A program made the position numbers and the translations under genes. 64,000 nt of DNA from Lacunisphaera limnophila (GTDB lineage: Bacteria > Verrucomicrobiota > Verrucomicrobiia > Opitutales > Opitutaceae). Under the pieces are notes generated by a model. It ran no database searches and had not been told where the DNA came from. It worked only from the letters and a program-made list of their open reading frames with translations. The stretch is from the NCBI RefSeq assembly GCF_001746835.1, contig NZ_CP016094.1:1426001-1490000 (forward strand), written 5' to 3'. This document shows positions 33,835-41,833 of the stretch, piece after piece. The first letter of the stretch is position 1; each line of letters begins with the position of its first letter.

Positions 33835-35037
33835 TTATTTCTTCCTGGCGTTGAAGTGCAGCACGGGCCCGTGGCCGGCCGGGTTCTCCGAGGCGTAGAT
33901 CGTGCCGGAAAGGGCGCCGAGCGGGCGGATGAGGAGGCCCTTGCTCTGGCCGTCGAGCAAGCGCTGCAGCACCGGGCGAGGAAGGGTGAAAAACGCCGGG
34001 GCACCCGGCTGGTCCGCGAGCTCGAGATCGATGATCATCTGGGTGTTGAAGACGTCGGCGTAAGCCCGACCCTGCAGGAGGCTCTGGTAGGTGACGGTTT
34101 CCTGGTCCCAGGCCGGGTCGCCGCCGAGGATCTCGATGACGTGGATCTTGCCGAATTCCTCGCCCAAGTCCCTGCCCATGGCGGCCTGGTATCGGCCGCC
34201 GAGGGCCAGCGAGCTGGTGGTCAGCTCCAGCACGCCGCCGCCGTCGGCCTGGAGGCCACGGAACGCCGCGACATCCCAGCGGAGGACGATCCACTGCGTG
34301 CCGTTGACGGTGAGAACGCGGGCCGGACCGGCGGGTTCGCGGACGCGCCAGTCGTTGAAATTCACGTCGGGGAAATCGGTGCTGATCACGCTGTCGTGCG
34401 TGACGGGCGCGTGATGGGAGAAGGTGGCGACGGGTGGCACCGGCGGGTGATAGGCGAGCGGTTCGCCCAGGTCGGGGGCAGCCTCATCCCGGCGCACGAC
34501 GTCGGCGCGATAGTAGTCGATATCGACCTCGTAGTGGTCCGGGCCGAAGTCGGTGGCGCAGAGCTGGACGAAGACGGAGTCGCCGGGACCGGCGTCGAAA
34601 TTGCGGGTGGTCATGCTGATGACGTACCAGGTGTTGGGCTCGGCGAGGTCGTACTCACGCAGGTGCTCGTGGTAGTCGGTCGTACGCTGGGTATTCAGCA
34701 TGAAATTAACGCGGCGGGGGGCGTGGCTGGAGCGGACGCGGGCCTCCACGCGCAGCTCGTAGACGGGGTCCCGGAGCTTCGCGAGGTCGAGGCCGGCGGA
34801 GACATCGCGCTTGATGAGGGTGTACCAGACGCCGTGTTGGTCAGCGGTGGCGTCGATCGTGAGGCGGGCGAAGCCGTCCTGGGGGACGAGGGTGGCCTGG
34901 GCGGCGCCGTCGCCGGTCATGGTGAACCAGCCCTCGATCTTGGGTCCATCGAAGCCATCGATCCACTGGGCCCGGCCGGGAACGACGGGGATGAGAATCA
35001 AGAGGAAGAGGGTGAGCAGACGGGGCGGGGTAAGCAT
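33835..35037 (-). CDS. Exported protein with DNRLRE-like C-terminal domain
   Basis: A 400-residue protein with a signal peptide (about 1-24). The first half is a beta-rich, carbohydrate-binding-like region (WIDGFDGPKIEGWFTMTGDG ... NFMLNTQRTTDYHEHLREYDL). The second half resembles DNRLRE/CBM96-type domains (VTYQSLLQGRAYADVF ... FFTLPRPVLQRLLDG ... LIRPLGALSGTIYASEN). No catalytic motif is visible. A glycan-binding or cell-surface role is inferred. It starts at the ATG of the signal peptide. Confidence 0.65.
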   Translation of the reverse strand: MLTPPRLLTLFLLILIPVVPGRAQWIDGFDGPKIEGWFTMTGDGAAQATLVPQDGFARLTIDATADQHGVWYTLIKRDVSAGLDLAKLRDPVYELRVEARVRSSHAPRRVNFMLNTQRTTDYHEHLREYDLAEPNTWYVISMTTRNFDAGPGDSVFVQLCATDFGPDHYEVDIDYYRADVVRRDEAAPDLGEPLAYHPPVPPVATFSHHAPVTHDSVISTDFPDVNFNDWRVREPAGPARVLTVNGTQWIVLRWDVAAFRGLQADGGGVLELTTSSLALGGRYQAAMGRDLGEEFGKIHVIEILGGDPAWDQETVTYQSLLQGRAYADVFNTQMIIDLELADQPGAPAFFTLPRPVLQRLLDGQSKGLLIRPLGALSGTIYASENPAGHGPVLHFNARKK

Positions 35038-35108
35038 GGCCCGGGTGATACTTCCGCCTTGGTCCGGGTGCAAATGTGGCCTGAGGCTCTATATAGACTG
35101 GAGGGCGC

Positions 35109-35129
35109 GGCGTGAGCTAGCTCACCGCC
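35109..35129. repeat. Small palindrome, GTGAGCTAGCTCACC type
   Basis: GGCGTGAGCTAGCTCACCGCC pairs with itself except at one position and resembles the element at 2281-2300. It is in the divergent gap between the DNRLRE-like protein gene and yceH. Confidence 0.5.
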
Positions 35130-35183
35130 CACGGCTAGTGAAGCGGTGGTTGCAACGGGCGGAGGCGGAGGTGGAATGAAGGC

Positions 35184-35900
35184 ATGGACACCCTGGATCA
35201 ATCCCCGCCGGAAGGAACGCCGCCGCCGGTCGCGCTCGATTTTGTGGAGGCCCGGGTGCTGGGCTGCCTGATCGAAAAGGAGGCGACGACGCCGGATGCG
35301 TACCCGCTGTCGCTCAATGCGCTGGTGAACGCGTGCAACCAGAAGAACAACCGGGCGCCGGTGACGGAGCTGGGCGAGCGGGAGGTCGAGGGCGCGCTGG
35401 ACCGGCTGAGGGGGAAGCGGCTCGTGACCGCGTTCAGCGGGGCAAACGCGCGGGCGATCAAATTCAAGCACCGCTTCGGGGAAAGGTTTCCCGTGGAGCC
35501 ACTGGCGCAGGCGATGCTGGCCGAGTTGATGTTGCGCGGACCGCAGACGACGGCGGGGTTGCGCGGGAACTGCGAGCGCATGGCGGCCGTGCCGGATCTG
35601 GCGGGGTGTGAGGTGCTGCTGGCTCATCTGGGTGAGCGGGCAGAACCGCTGGTCCGCAAACTGCCGCGTCAGGCCGGACAGAAGGAGGCACGCTGGGTGC
35701 AGCTGCTGACGGGCGAGCCGTCGGCGGAAGACGTGGCGGGTGCGGCCGGAGCCGAGGGGGCGCGCGAACCGCTCAAGGTGGCGGTGGCGCTGACGTTGCC
35801 GCCGGAAATAGAGGCGAGAGTGGCGGCGCTGGAGGCGGAGGTCGCGGGCCTGAAGACTGAACTGGCGCGGTTGCGGAAGGCGCTGGGCGAGACGGGCTGA
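35184..35900 (+). CDS. YceH-family (DUF480) protein
   Basis: A 238-residue protein with the DUF480 pair of winged helices: EARVLGCLIEKEATTPDAYPLSLNALVNACNQKNNRAPV, then LAQAMLAELMLRGPQTTAGLRGNCERMA. A C-terminal coiled coil follows (EIEARVAALEAEVAGLKTELARLRKALG). Biochemical function is not established for the family. The start is the ATG ten residues before the domain. Confidence 0.92.
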   Translation: MDTLDQSPPEGTPPPVALDFVEARVLGCLIEKEATTPDAYPLSLNALVNACNQKNNRAPVTELGEREVEGALDRLRGKRLVTAFSGANARAIKFKHRFGERFPVEPLAQAMLAELMLRGPQTTAGLRGNCERMAAVPDLAGCEVLLAHLGERAEPLVRKLPRQAGQKEARWVQLLTGEPSAEDVAGAAGAEGAREPLKVAVALTLPPEIEARVAALEAEVAGLKTELARLRKALGETG

Positions 35901-35906
35901 GGCAGA

Positions 35907-35996
35907 TTAACCACAGAGACGCAGGGAGTCCCGAAGTAGCGATAGGGAAAGCCGAGGTCGGGTGTTACTATTCCGACCGCTGTTAGTCGCTAGCTG
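35907..35996. repeat. Convergent gap with an ACCACAGAG half-element
   Basis: The gap between yceH and the SnoaL-like gene holds one arm of the ACCACAGAG family (TTAACCACAGAGACGCAGGGAG) followed by a local hairpin (GTCGG/CCGAC). The partner arm of the palindrome is missing. Confidence 0.4.
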
Positions 35997-35999
35997 GAT

Positions 36000-36332
36000 T
36001 CAGTCGGAGGTTATCTCCAAGGCTGCGATTTTATCGTCCTTGAGCGTCAAGTGATACTGGAAGGGGAAAGGGCTGCCGGGGAAGTCGCCGGAGACTTCGG
36101 CGGTCAGCACGGTTTTTCCGCCCTGTTTCTCGATGGCGGTCACGCTCATCCGGGTGCGATATTTGCGGGATACTTCCTCGAACCAGGCCTGGATGGCGGA
36201 GGCGCCCCGGTGGGTCTGCTGTTCGTCGCGCACGATTGCATCGGCTGCAAAGCAGGCGGTGAACGCGATGCTGTCGTGGTCGTTCTTCGCCGCGACAAAC
36301 GCGGCCAGCAGGGGCGGGAGAGGTGGTTTCAT
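36000..36332 (-). CDS. SnoaL-like (NTF2-fold) protein
   Basis: A 110-residue NTF2-fold protein: LLAAFVAAKNDHDSIAFTACFAADAIVRDEQQTHRGASAIQAWFEEV, then strands ending YHLTLKDDKIAALEITSD. Such domains range from isomerases to ligand-binding or regulatory modules; nothing fixes the role here. It has the same 18-bp palindrome at the same upstream distance as the DUF3224 gene. Confidence 0.8.
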   Translation of the reverse strand: MKPPLPPLLAAFVAAKNDHDSIAFTACFAADAIVRDEQQTHRGASAIQAWFEEVSRKYRTRMSVTAIEKQGGKTVLTAEVSGDFPGSPFPFQYHLTLKDDKIAALEITSD

Positions 36333-36354
36333 GCACGCAACATAGCATGAACAG

Positions 36355-36372
36355 CTGACAAGCTTGTGTCAG
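36355..36372 (-). promoter_or_regulatory. CTGACA-N6-TGTCAG palindrome upstream of the SnoaL-like gene
   Basis: CTGACAAGCTTGTGTCAG, followed by GAG, lies 23 bases before the ATG. It matches the element at 32358 in both arms and in spacing; only the six central bases differ. Confidence 0.5.
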
Positions 36373-36419
36373 GAGGGAGTGCCATGGGAAAGGCGAACGT
36401 GAATTGCCGCCGTCACGCC

Positions 36420-37244
36420 TCAGAGGCGGGGAATGGTCAAACCACCGTCGACCATGACGACTTGCCCAGTTGAGAACGGAAAATCACCGCGGGCCAGCCC
36501 GGCGACGGCCTTGCCGATATCGTCGGGGAAACCCCAACGTGGCTGCACGCAGAGGCCGCCGGCAATCAGTTTGTCGTATTTCTCGGTCACCCCTGCGGTC
36601 ATGTCGGTTTTGATGACGCCGGGGCGGACTTCGTAAACGGGGATGCCGGCGGGGCCGAGGCGGGTGGCGAAGAGCTGGCTCAGCATGCTCAGGCCGGCCT
36701 TGGCGATGCAGTACTCGCCGCGGTTGATCGAGACCACCGTGGCTGAGATCGAGGTGATGTTGATAATCGTGCCGCTGAAGGCGGGATCAGCCTGCTTGGC
36801 GGCGACCATGTCGCGGGCGAAGGCTTGGGTGAGAAAGAACACGCCGCGGAGGTTCGTGTTCATGACGTAGTCGTAGCTTTCCTCGGAGGTTTCGAGGAGA
36901 TCGGCGCGGACCTTTGGCGCCACCCCCGCATTGTTCACGAGGAGGAAGGAGCGAGTAGCGAGTAGCGGGTAGCGAGCAGGGTCGAGCCCGGAAGCCTCCG
37001 GCGCGGCAGCGAGAAAGGCCTTCGTCGCCGCGACGATTGACGCCCGTCCTTCGACGGAGCCGACGTCGCCGCGGGCGTAGCCGACGCGGACGCCGTGCTT
37101 GCGCAGGGCCTCGAGTGGCTCGGTCACCGCGTCCGCGGGACGGACGCCGTTGATGACGAGGTCCCATTTCTCGGCGGCAAGTTTCTCGGCGATGCCGAAA
37201 CCGATGCCGCGACTGCCGCCGGTTACTAAGGCTACTTTAGTCAT
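36420..37244 (-). CDS. SDR oxidoreductase, 3-ketoacyl-ACP reductase-like, with a repeat-encoded insert
   Basis: A 274-residue short-chain dehydrogenase: VTGGSRGIGFGIA, VNNAGVAPKVRADLLE, ITSISATVV, Y-x-x-x-K in EYCIAKAGLSML, and VYEVRPGVIKTDMTAGV. It resembles the sugar-cluster SDRs annotated as 3-ketoacyl-ACP reductases, usually about 256 residues. The extra length is mainly a segment before VNNAG (PARYPLLATRSF) encoded by a 7-bp tandem repeat. A role in sugar acid oxidation fits the cluster. It is the last gene of the ara-linked run. Confidence 0.88.
   Translation of the reverse strand: MTKVALVTGGSRGIGFGIAEKLAAEKWDLVINGVRPADAVTEPLEALRKHGVRVGYARGDVGSVEGRASIVAATKAFLAAAPEASGLDPARYPLLATRSFLLVNNAGVAPKVRADLLETSEESYDYVMNTNLRGVFFLTQAFARDMVAAKQADPAFSGTIINITSISATVVSINRGEYCIAKAGLSMLSQLFATRLGPAGIPVYEVRPGVIKTDMTAGVTEKYDKLIAGGLCVQPRWGFPDDIGKAVAGLARGDFPFSTGQVVMVDGGLTIPRL
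36951..36980. repeat. 7-bp tandem repeat (GCGAGTA) inside the SDR gene
   Basis: Four tandem units read GCGAGTA, GCGAGTA, GCGGGTA, GCGAGCA, then decay. The same 7-bp period and sequence occurs between araA and araB (44146-44181). Here it is translated, giving an insert absent from related SDRs. Confidence 0.75.
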
Positions 37245-37308
37245 GGTAAGAATCCGTAAGTTTAAACTGGCGTTGAAGATGCCGAGTGAGCGGGGGGCGG
37301 CGAAGGAT

Positions 37309-37384
37309 GAAGTAAGAATTAAGAAGGAAGAAAGGAGGCCTCGGGCGCTGATTTCATAATTCTTCCTTCTTACTTCTTCCTTCC
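37309..37384. repeat. A/G-rich inverted repeat between Gfo/Idh and SDR genes
   Basis: The left arm GAAGTAAGAATTAAGAAGGA pairs imperfectly with the right arm around AATTCTTCCTTCTTACTTC, with about 20 bases between. It occupies the middle of the 147-base gap. No second copy is seen in the window. Confidence 0.6.
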
Positions 37385-37391
37385 CGCGCGC

Positions 37392-38540
37392 TCACTTGAG
37401 CGCGGGGACGTCGAGCCAGCGGCGTTGGGCCCAGCTGTCGAGGGCGACTTCGGCCAACTGCACGCCCTTGGCGCCCTCGTGAAGGGACCAGGGGAAGGCG
37501 GAGCCGGTGACGACATGCTTGAGGAAGAGCTCCCACTGGATCTTGAAGGCGTTGTCGTAGAAGCCCTGGTCGGGAACGCGGACCCAGCCGTCCTTGTATT
37601 TGATCGAGCTGTCGATGTCAGGATTCCAGACGCAACGCGGGGTGGCGGCGAGAGCCTGGGCCTTGCAGTCGCGGAGGCCGGCGACGGCGGAACCGTGCGT
37701 ACCGTCCACCTGGAGCGTGAGCAGGTCGTCACGGTCGACGCGGACGTCCCACGAGGAATTGAAGTGGCAGATGACGCCGTTCTTCAGCTCGAAGGTGGCG
37801 TAGGCGGAGTCGTCGGCCGTGCACTTGTAGGGTTTCCCGGCCTCGTCCCAGCGCTGCGGGATGTGGGTGGCGCCGAGGCAGGTGAGGCTCTTGATGTCAC
37901 CGAAGAGATTCTGGATCACGTACTGCCAGTGGCAGACCATGTCCACGATGATGCCGCCGTCGTCCTCCTTGCGGTAGTTCCACGAGGGGCGCTGGAGTTT
38001 CTCGTGCTCGCCGGTGAAGACCCAGTAGCCGAACTCGCCGCGGACAGAGAGGATTTTGCCGAAGAAGCCCTGGTCGATGAGCCACTTGAGCTTAACGAGG
38101 CCAGGGAGCCAAAGCTTGTCCTGCACGACGCCGTTCTTGAGGCCGGCGGCGACGACCTCGTCGGCGAGGGCGAGGGCCTCCTTGGACGTGGTGGCGGTGG
38201 GCTTCTCGCAGTAGATGTGTTTCTTGGCGGCGATGGCCTTGCGGACGCCCATCGGGCGCTGGCCGGTGAGGGTGGAGTCGAAGTAGATCTGGTTGTCGGG
38301 CTTGGCCAGTTCGGCGTCGAGGTTGGTGGAGACGCGGGTGACGCCGACACGGGCGGCGAGGGCCTTCAATTTGGCCTCGCTGCGGCCGACGAGCACCGGG
38401 TCGGGCATGATGACCTCGTCATCGGAGAGCTTCACGCCGCCCTGGTCGATGATGGCCTTGATGGAGCGGATGAGGTGCTGGTTGGTGCCCATGCGTCCGG
38501 TGACGCCGTTCATGATGATGCCGATTTTGTGGGTTTTCAT
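37392..38540 (-). CDS. Gfo/Idh/MocA-family oxidoreductase
   Basis: A 382-residue protein: nucleotide-binding start KIGIIMNGVTGRMGTNQH, the EKP motif (HIYCEKPTATT), and a C-terminal alpha/beta domain with GGIIVDMVCHWQYVIQNLFGD, which holds the catalytic-type D...H pair. It would oxidise or reduce a sugar or inositol derivative with NAD(P). In this cluster it sits between a TIM-barrel isomerase and an SDR, a common trio in sugar acid or inositol-type pathways. Confidence 0.9.
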   Translation of the reverse strand: MKTHKIGIIMNGVTGRMGTNQHLIRSIKAIIDQGGVKLSDDEVIMPDPVLVGRSEAKLKALAARVGVTRVSTNLDAELAKPDNQIYFDSTLTGQRPMGVRKAIAAKKHIYCEKPTATTSKEALALADEVVAAGLKNGVVQDKLWLPGLVKLKWLIDQGFFGKILSVRGEFGYWVFTGEHEKLQRPSWNYRKEDDGGIIVDMVCHWQYVIQNLFGDIKSLTCLGATHIPQRWDEAGKPYKCTADDSAYATFELKNGVICHFNSSWDVRVDRDDLLTLQVDGTHGSAVAGLRDCKAQALAATPRCVWNPDIDSSIKYKDGWVRVPDQGFYDNAFKIQWELFLKHVVTGSAFPWSLHEGAKGVQLAEVALDSWAQRRWLDVPALK

Positions 38541-38568
38541 AAAGGGAGGGGTTGATGGATGAAGTTAT

Positions 38569-38631
38569 GAACCGCAGAGGCACAGAGAGCACCGAGGCAG
38601 GAATGGTGTTTCTCTGTGTCGCTGTGGTTAA
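38569..38631. repeat. ACCACAGAG-family inverted repeat
   Basis: The left arm GAACCGCAGAGGCACAGAGA pairs with the right arm TCTCTGTGTCGCTGTGGTTA across about 20 bases. Two further full copies lie at 39479 and 40979, each between consecutive genes of the cluster. Confidence 0.8.
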
Positions 38632-38639
38632 AAGGTGAG

Positions 38640-39464
38640 TTAAACGTGGTCCTTGTAGGCCTGGACGATCTTTGCGAGGTACTCATCCTGGTCGGTGGCC
38701 CAGAGGCGGGTGCTGAAGACTTCGACTTCGTTGAAGCCGTTGAAGCCGGTGGCTTCGACCCAGGAGCGGATCTGTTTCAGGGGGATGCAGCCCTCGCCCA
38801 TGAGACCGCGGTCGAGGAGGAGATCCGTGGTCGGGGTGCGCCAGTCGCAGACGTGGTAGGCGAAGAGGGCGTTGAGTCGGCCGCAGCGGGCGATCTCGGC
38901 TTCGAGCGCGGGGTCCCACCAGAGGTGATAGACGTCGGCGGCGACGCCGACGTAGGGCGACTTGAGCTGCTCGACCATGTCGTTGGCCTGGCCGAGGGTG
39001 TTCACGGCGGAGCGGCTGTCGGCGTACATCGGGTGGAGGGGCTCGATGGCGAGCTTTACGCCGGCGGCCTGGCACTCAGGGAGGAGGGCGGCGATGCCGT
39101 CGGTGATCTGTTTCCGCGATTCGGTGAGCGGCTGGCCGGGGACGGCGCCGCAGACGAGGACGATGAGCGGCGCGCCGAGCGCGTGGGCCTCGGCGATGGC
39201 CTTGCGGTTGTCGTCGAGCGCCTTGGTGCGGTCGGCGTCGGTGGTGGCGGGGAAGAAACCGCCGCGGCAAAGCGAGACGATGGAGAGGCCGTGGTCGCGG
39301 AGGAGTTGGCCGGTTTTGGCGATGTCGCGGCCGGCGAGGGTATCGCGCCAGACGGTGATGCCCTTCACGCCGGCGGCGGCGAACTTCGCGGCCGAGGTCT
39401 CGATCGCCCACGGCTTGGTGGTGATCGTGTGGATGCAGAGTTTATCGAGGGACGCGGGGGTCAT
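38640..39464 (-). CDS. Sugar phosphate isomerase/epimerase (TIM barrel)
   Basis: A 274-residue xylose-isomerase-like TIM barrel. Metal-site acidic and His residues are recognisable in LAIEPLHPMYADSRSAVNTL, VGVAADVYHLWWDP, YHVCDWR and NEVEVFS. The family includes inosose and hydroxypyruvate isomerases and tagatose or ribulose 3-epimerases; the substrate cannot be fixed. The start MTPASLDK is chosen over one 21 bases upstream. It lies between the GH88-like and Gfo/Idh genes. Confidence 0.88.
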   Translation of the reverse strand: MTPASLDKLCIHTITTKPWAIETSAAKFAAAGVKGITVWRDTLAGRDIAKTGQLLRDHGLSIVSLCRGGFFPATTDADRTKALDDNRKAIAEAHALGAPLIVLVCGAVPGQPLTESRKQITDGIAALLPECQAAGVKLAIEPLHPMYADSRSAVNTLGQANDMVEQLKSPYVGVAADVYHLWWDPALEAEIARCGRLNALFAYHVCDWRTPTTDLLLDRGLMGEGCIPLKQIRSWVEATGFNGFNEVEVFSTRLWATDQDEYLAKIVQAYKDHV

Positions 39465-39478
39465 CGGAAGGAGGGGAC

Positions 39479-39564
39479 TAACCACAGAGGCACAGAGGAC
39501 ACAGAGGAGAGAGATTTTGAAGCAGGGGGGATTGTTCTCTGTGTTCTCTGTGTCTCCGTGGGTA
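39479..39564. repeat. ACCACAGAG-family inverted repeat (longest copy)
   Basis: The left arm TAACCACAGAGGCACAGAGG continues into a repeated ACAGAGGA; the right arm is TTCTCTGTGTCTCCGTGGGTA. The two arms can form a stem of about 30 bp with a few mismatches. It fills nearly the whole gap between the TIM-barrel and GH88-like genes. Confidence 0.85.
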
Positions 39565-39570
39565 AAAAAA

Positions 39571-40953
39571 TCAGGTCTTCAGGCAGCCGAAGAAGGTGTA
39601 GTGGGGCTTGCCCTCGATGAGGCGCTGGAGGGTGAGGGCGGCTTCGCGGAGGTGGTAGTCGCCCCACATGCAGGCTTCGCCGCAGGGGACCTTCTGGCCG
39701 GGGGGAATGAAGTCCCAGCCGTTCGGGCGGTGGTAGACGCTGTGGAGGAGGAGGCCCTGGTGTTTCGGGTCAATGCCCAGGTAGGCGTCGCTGAGAAGCG
39801 TGCGCATCGTGGTGAGACCGGCCTGCCAGTATTTTTTGCCCGCGGGGGTGGACTCACCGAGGTAGCGGCCGAGGCGGAGCAGGCCCTGCACGCCGATGGC
39901 GGCGGCGGAGCTGTCGACCGGTTCGTGGTCGTTGAAGATCTCGGCATTGCGGGTGCGCCAGTCGCCGAGCTTGTGCAGATTCGGCGCGCCGCCGTCCCAG
40001 TAGGGGATGCCGTCGAGGGCAGTGTTGGCGATGAACCAGTCGCAGGTGGCGGTGGCGCCCTTGAGGAGGAGGGCCTCCCACTTGGCGCGGCCGCCGAGGG
40101 GGGCGAGGTCGGCGTCGGCGAGAGTTTTCAGGAACTCGAGCTCCTCGGCGAAGCCGACCATGGCCCAGGCGAGGCCGCGGGTCCAGGTGGTGAAGCCGGA
40201 GAAGCCCTGCTGGGAGTTGGGGCAGCGGAAGCGGCCGTCGTTGCGGTTGAAGATGGCCTCGTGCGTGGTGCGGCCGCGCTCGGCGGGGACGTCGTAGCTG
40301 TCGCGGCCCTCGCCGTAGTAAATCGAATATTTGGCGGTGGCCTCGATGTGCTGCAGGCCGCGCTCGAGGAGGGAGTGCGGGGCGTCGTTCTCGCCCATGA
40401 GGCGGTGGCCGAGCTGGTGCGCGACCATGAGGATGCGGACGGAGCGGATGGTGTCGACGAAGAGGGAGTGCGGGCCGTTGAAAGAATAGATATAGCCACC
40501 ACCGCCGTGGATCGGGGACCAGCGCGCGGCCTGGACGGCGCCGGAGGCTTTGATCGCCAGTTCGCAGAAGTCGACCTGGGTGGCGGGGAGCTTGCCCTCG
40601 CGCTGGAGGCGGAGCCAGTTGCCGTAGGTGGAGAGGTTGTTGAACCCGTGGTCGTGGACGCCGGTGTGGGAAACGTGCGAGGCCATGCGGTCGACCGTGA
40701 GCTTCGCGGCCGCGTCGGCGTAGCGCTGTTCGCCGGTGGCGTCGAACTGGAGGAAACCGGAGCCGTAGTTGAAGCCCTCGGTCCACTCGGTCCAGCCGCG
40801 GGCGGTGTACTGGCCGGCGACGGTGAAGACGGGCGAGCCCTTGACCGGGTCGTAGTGCTTGAAGATCAGGTCGATCTTCGTGCCGGAGAGCTGCCAGAAA
40901 TTCCGGAGCGCGGGGGTGAGGGCGGTGGCTTGCAGCTGGTCGTCAATTTTCAT
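39571..40953 (-). CDS. GH88-like unsaturated glucuronyl hydrolase family protein
   Basis: A 460-residue protein with the (alpha/alpha)6 landmarks of GH88: WTEGFNYGSGFLQFDATGEQRYADAA, HDHGFNNLSTYG, FTTWTRGLAWAMVGFAEEL, DSSAAAIGVQGLLRLGRYL and the C-terminal GEACMWGDYHLREAAL. No signal peptide is seen, so it is cytosolic. Family enzymes hydrate and open the unsaturated uronic acid left by polysaccharide lyases. Its presence beside ara genes suggests use of pectic or other arabinose-containing acidic glycans. Confidence 0.8.
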   Translation of the reverse strand: MKIDDQLQATALTPALRNFWQLSGTKIDLIFKHYDPVKGSPVFTVAGQYTARGWTEWTEGFNYGSGFLQFDATGEQRYADAAAKLTVDRMASHVSHTGVHDHGFNNLSTYGNWLRLQREGKLPATQVDFCELAIKASGAVQAARWSPIHGGGGYIYSFNGPHSLFVDTIRSVRILMVAHQLGHRLMGENDAPHSLLERGLQHIEATAKYSIYYGEGRDSYDVPAERGRTTHEAIFNRNDGRFRCPNSQQGFSGFTTWTRGLAWAMVGFAEELEFLKTLADADLAPLGGRAKWEALLLKGATATCDWFIANTALDGIPYWDGGAPNLHKLGDWRTRNAEIFNDHEPVDSSAAAIGVQGLLRLGRYLGESTPAGKKYWQAGLTTMRTLLSDAYLGIDPKHQGLLLHSVYHRPNGWDFIPPGQKVPCGEACMWGDYHLREAALTLQRLIEGKPHYTFFGCLKT

Positions 40954-40978
40954 GAGGGCAGGGGAAGAGGAAGGTTTT

Positions 40979-41060
40979 GAACCACAGAGACACAGAGGTC
41001 ACGGAGGTGGTGATACAGTCAAAGGGCTTTGGCTCTGTGATCTCGGTGTCGCCGTGGTTA
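40979..41060. repeat. ACCACAGAG-family inverted repeat
   Basis: The left arm GAACCACAGAGACACAGAGG pairs with the right arm ending TCGGTGTCGCCGTGGTTA. The right arm includes the stop codon of the XRE-cupin gene, so the element overlaps coding sequence by three bases. Confidence 0.8.
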
Positions 41061-41594
41061 GTACCGTTTGTCTTTGCGGAGGTGGAGGATCACGAATTCG
41101 GAGTCGGCGAGGGACTCGTACGCGTGCTGCTGGATGGCGTCGAACTGGATGCTCTCGCCCTCGCCGAGCTCGACGGTCTCGTGGGGGAGGGTGACGCGGA
41201 GCCGGCCGGAGGTGACCCAGCAGACCTCGGTGTCGTCGTGGTGGATCTCGGGGCGGTTGACCTTGGCGCCGGCGGGGGCGGAGCCGAGGTGGGCGACGAC
41301 GTTGGCGTATTTGACCTGGCGGAATTTGAAGTCGCCGGAGCGGTAGGTTTTCTCGGCGGTGCGATGGACGAGCTCGGATTCGCAGAGGGCGAGGAGGTCG
41401 GTGGCACTGAGGCCGAAGGCGCGGGCGAGGCGGTAGAGGGTGTCGAGCTCGGCCGACTGCTGGTTGCGCTCGAGCTTGGAGATGACGCCGACGGAGACGC
41501 CGGAGGCCTCGGAGAGGGCGGCGAGGGTCAGCTCATGCTGGTCGCGGAGGGTGCGCAGCACCGAGAAGTCAAACTTGGGGGCAGCGGGGGGCAT
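41058..41594 (-). CDS. XRE-family regulator with cupin domain
   Basis: A 178-residue protein. Residues about 10-65 form an XRE helix-turn-helix (LRTLRDQHELTLAALSEASGVSVGVISKLERNQQS). Residues about 95-175 form a cupin (HHDDTEVCWVTSGRLRVTLPHETVELGEGESIQFDA). This architecture is typical of one-component regulators that sense a small ligand in the cupin. It sits inside the ara-GH88 gene run, with a 239-base gap upstream that can hold its own promoter. Confidence 0.92.
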   Translation of the reverse strand: MPPAAPKFDFSVLRTLRDQHELTLAALSEASGVSVGVISKLERNQQSAELDTLYRLARAFGLSATDLLALCESELVHRTAEKTYRSGDFKFRQVKYANVVAHLGSAPAGAKVNRPEIHHDDTEVCWVTSGRLRVTLPHETVELGEGESIQFDAIQQHAYESLADSEFVILHLRKDKRY

Positions 41595-41755
41595 GTTTCG
41601 CCGGAAGACAAAAACAAGCTGAATATAGTCGTCAACGAAATAGATTCCCTCTGGGGATGTAAAAATGAGAGGGGGCCGAGGCGGGTCGAGCCAGACCTCC
41701 AGCCGTAGCCAAGGCTAAGGCTTGCAGGCAGGCCGGGCTGATTACCGGCGGACAA

Positions 41756-41783
41756 AACCTGCCCGGAGGTCAGGTTCCACCCC
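41756..41783. repeat. AACCTG...CAGGTTCCACCC element
   Basis: AACCTG and CAGGTT arms flank CCCGGAGGT, followed by CCACCCC. A longer-stemmed copy abuts the stop codon of the Gfo/Idh gene at 62734-62760. This one lies about 50 bases past the araD stop, as the other lies at the stop of its gene, so a transcript-end role is possible. Confidence 0.55.
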
Positions 41784-41833
41784 AAGTCAAAAACCCGCGG
41801 TCCGCCGGCGCGCGGCGACCTTACGGGAATGTT

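Noticed and set aside
38569-41060. CRISPR-like series of regularly spaced repeats
   Set aside because: The ACCACAGAG elements are single inverted repeats about 1 kb apart with genes between; there are no direct repeats with uniform spacers and no cas genes.
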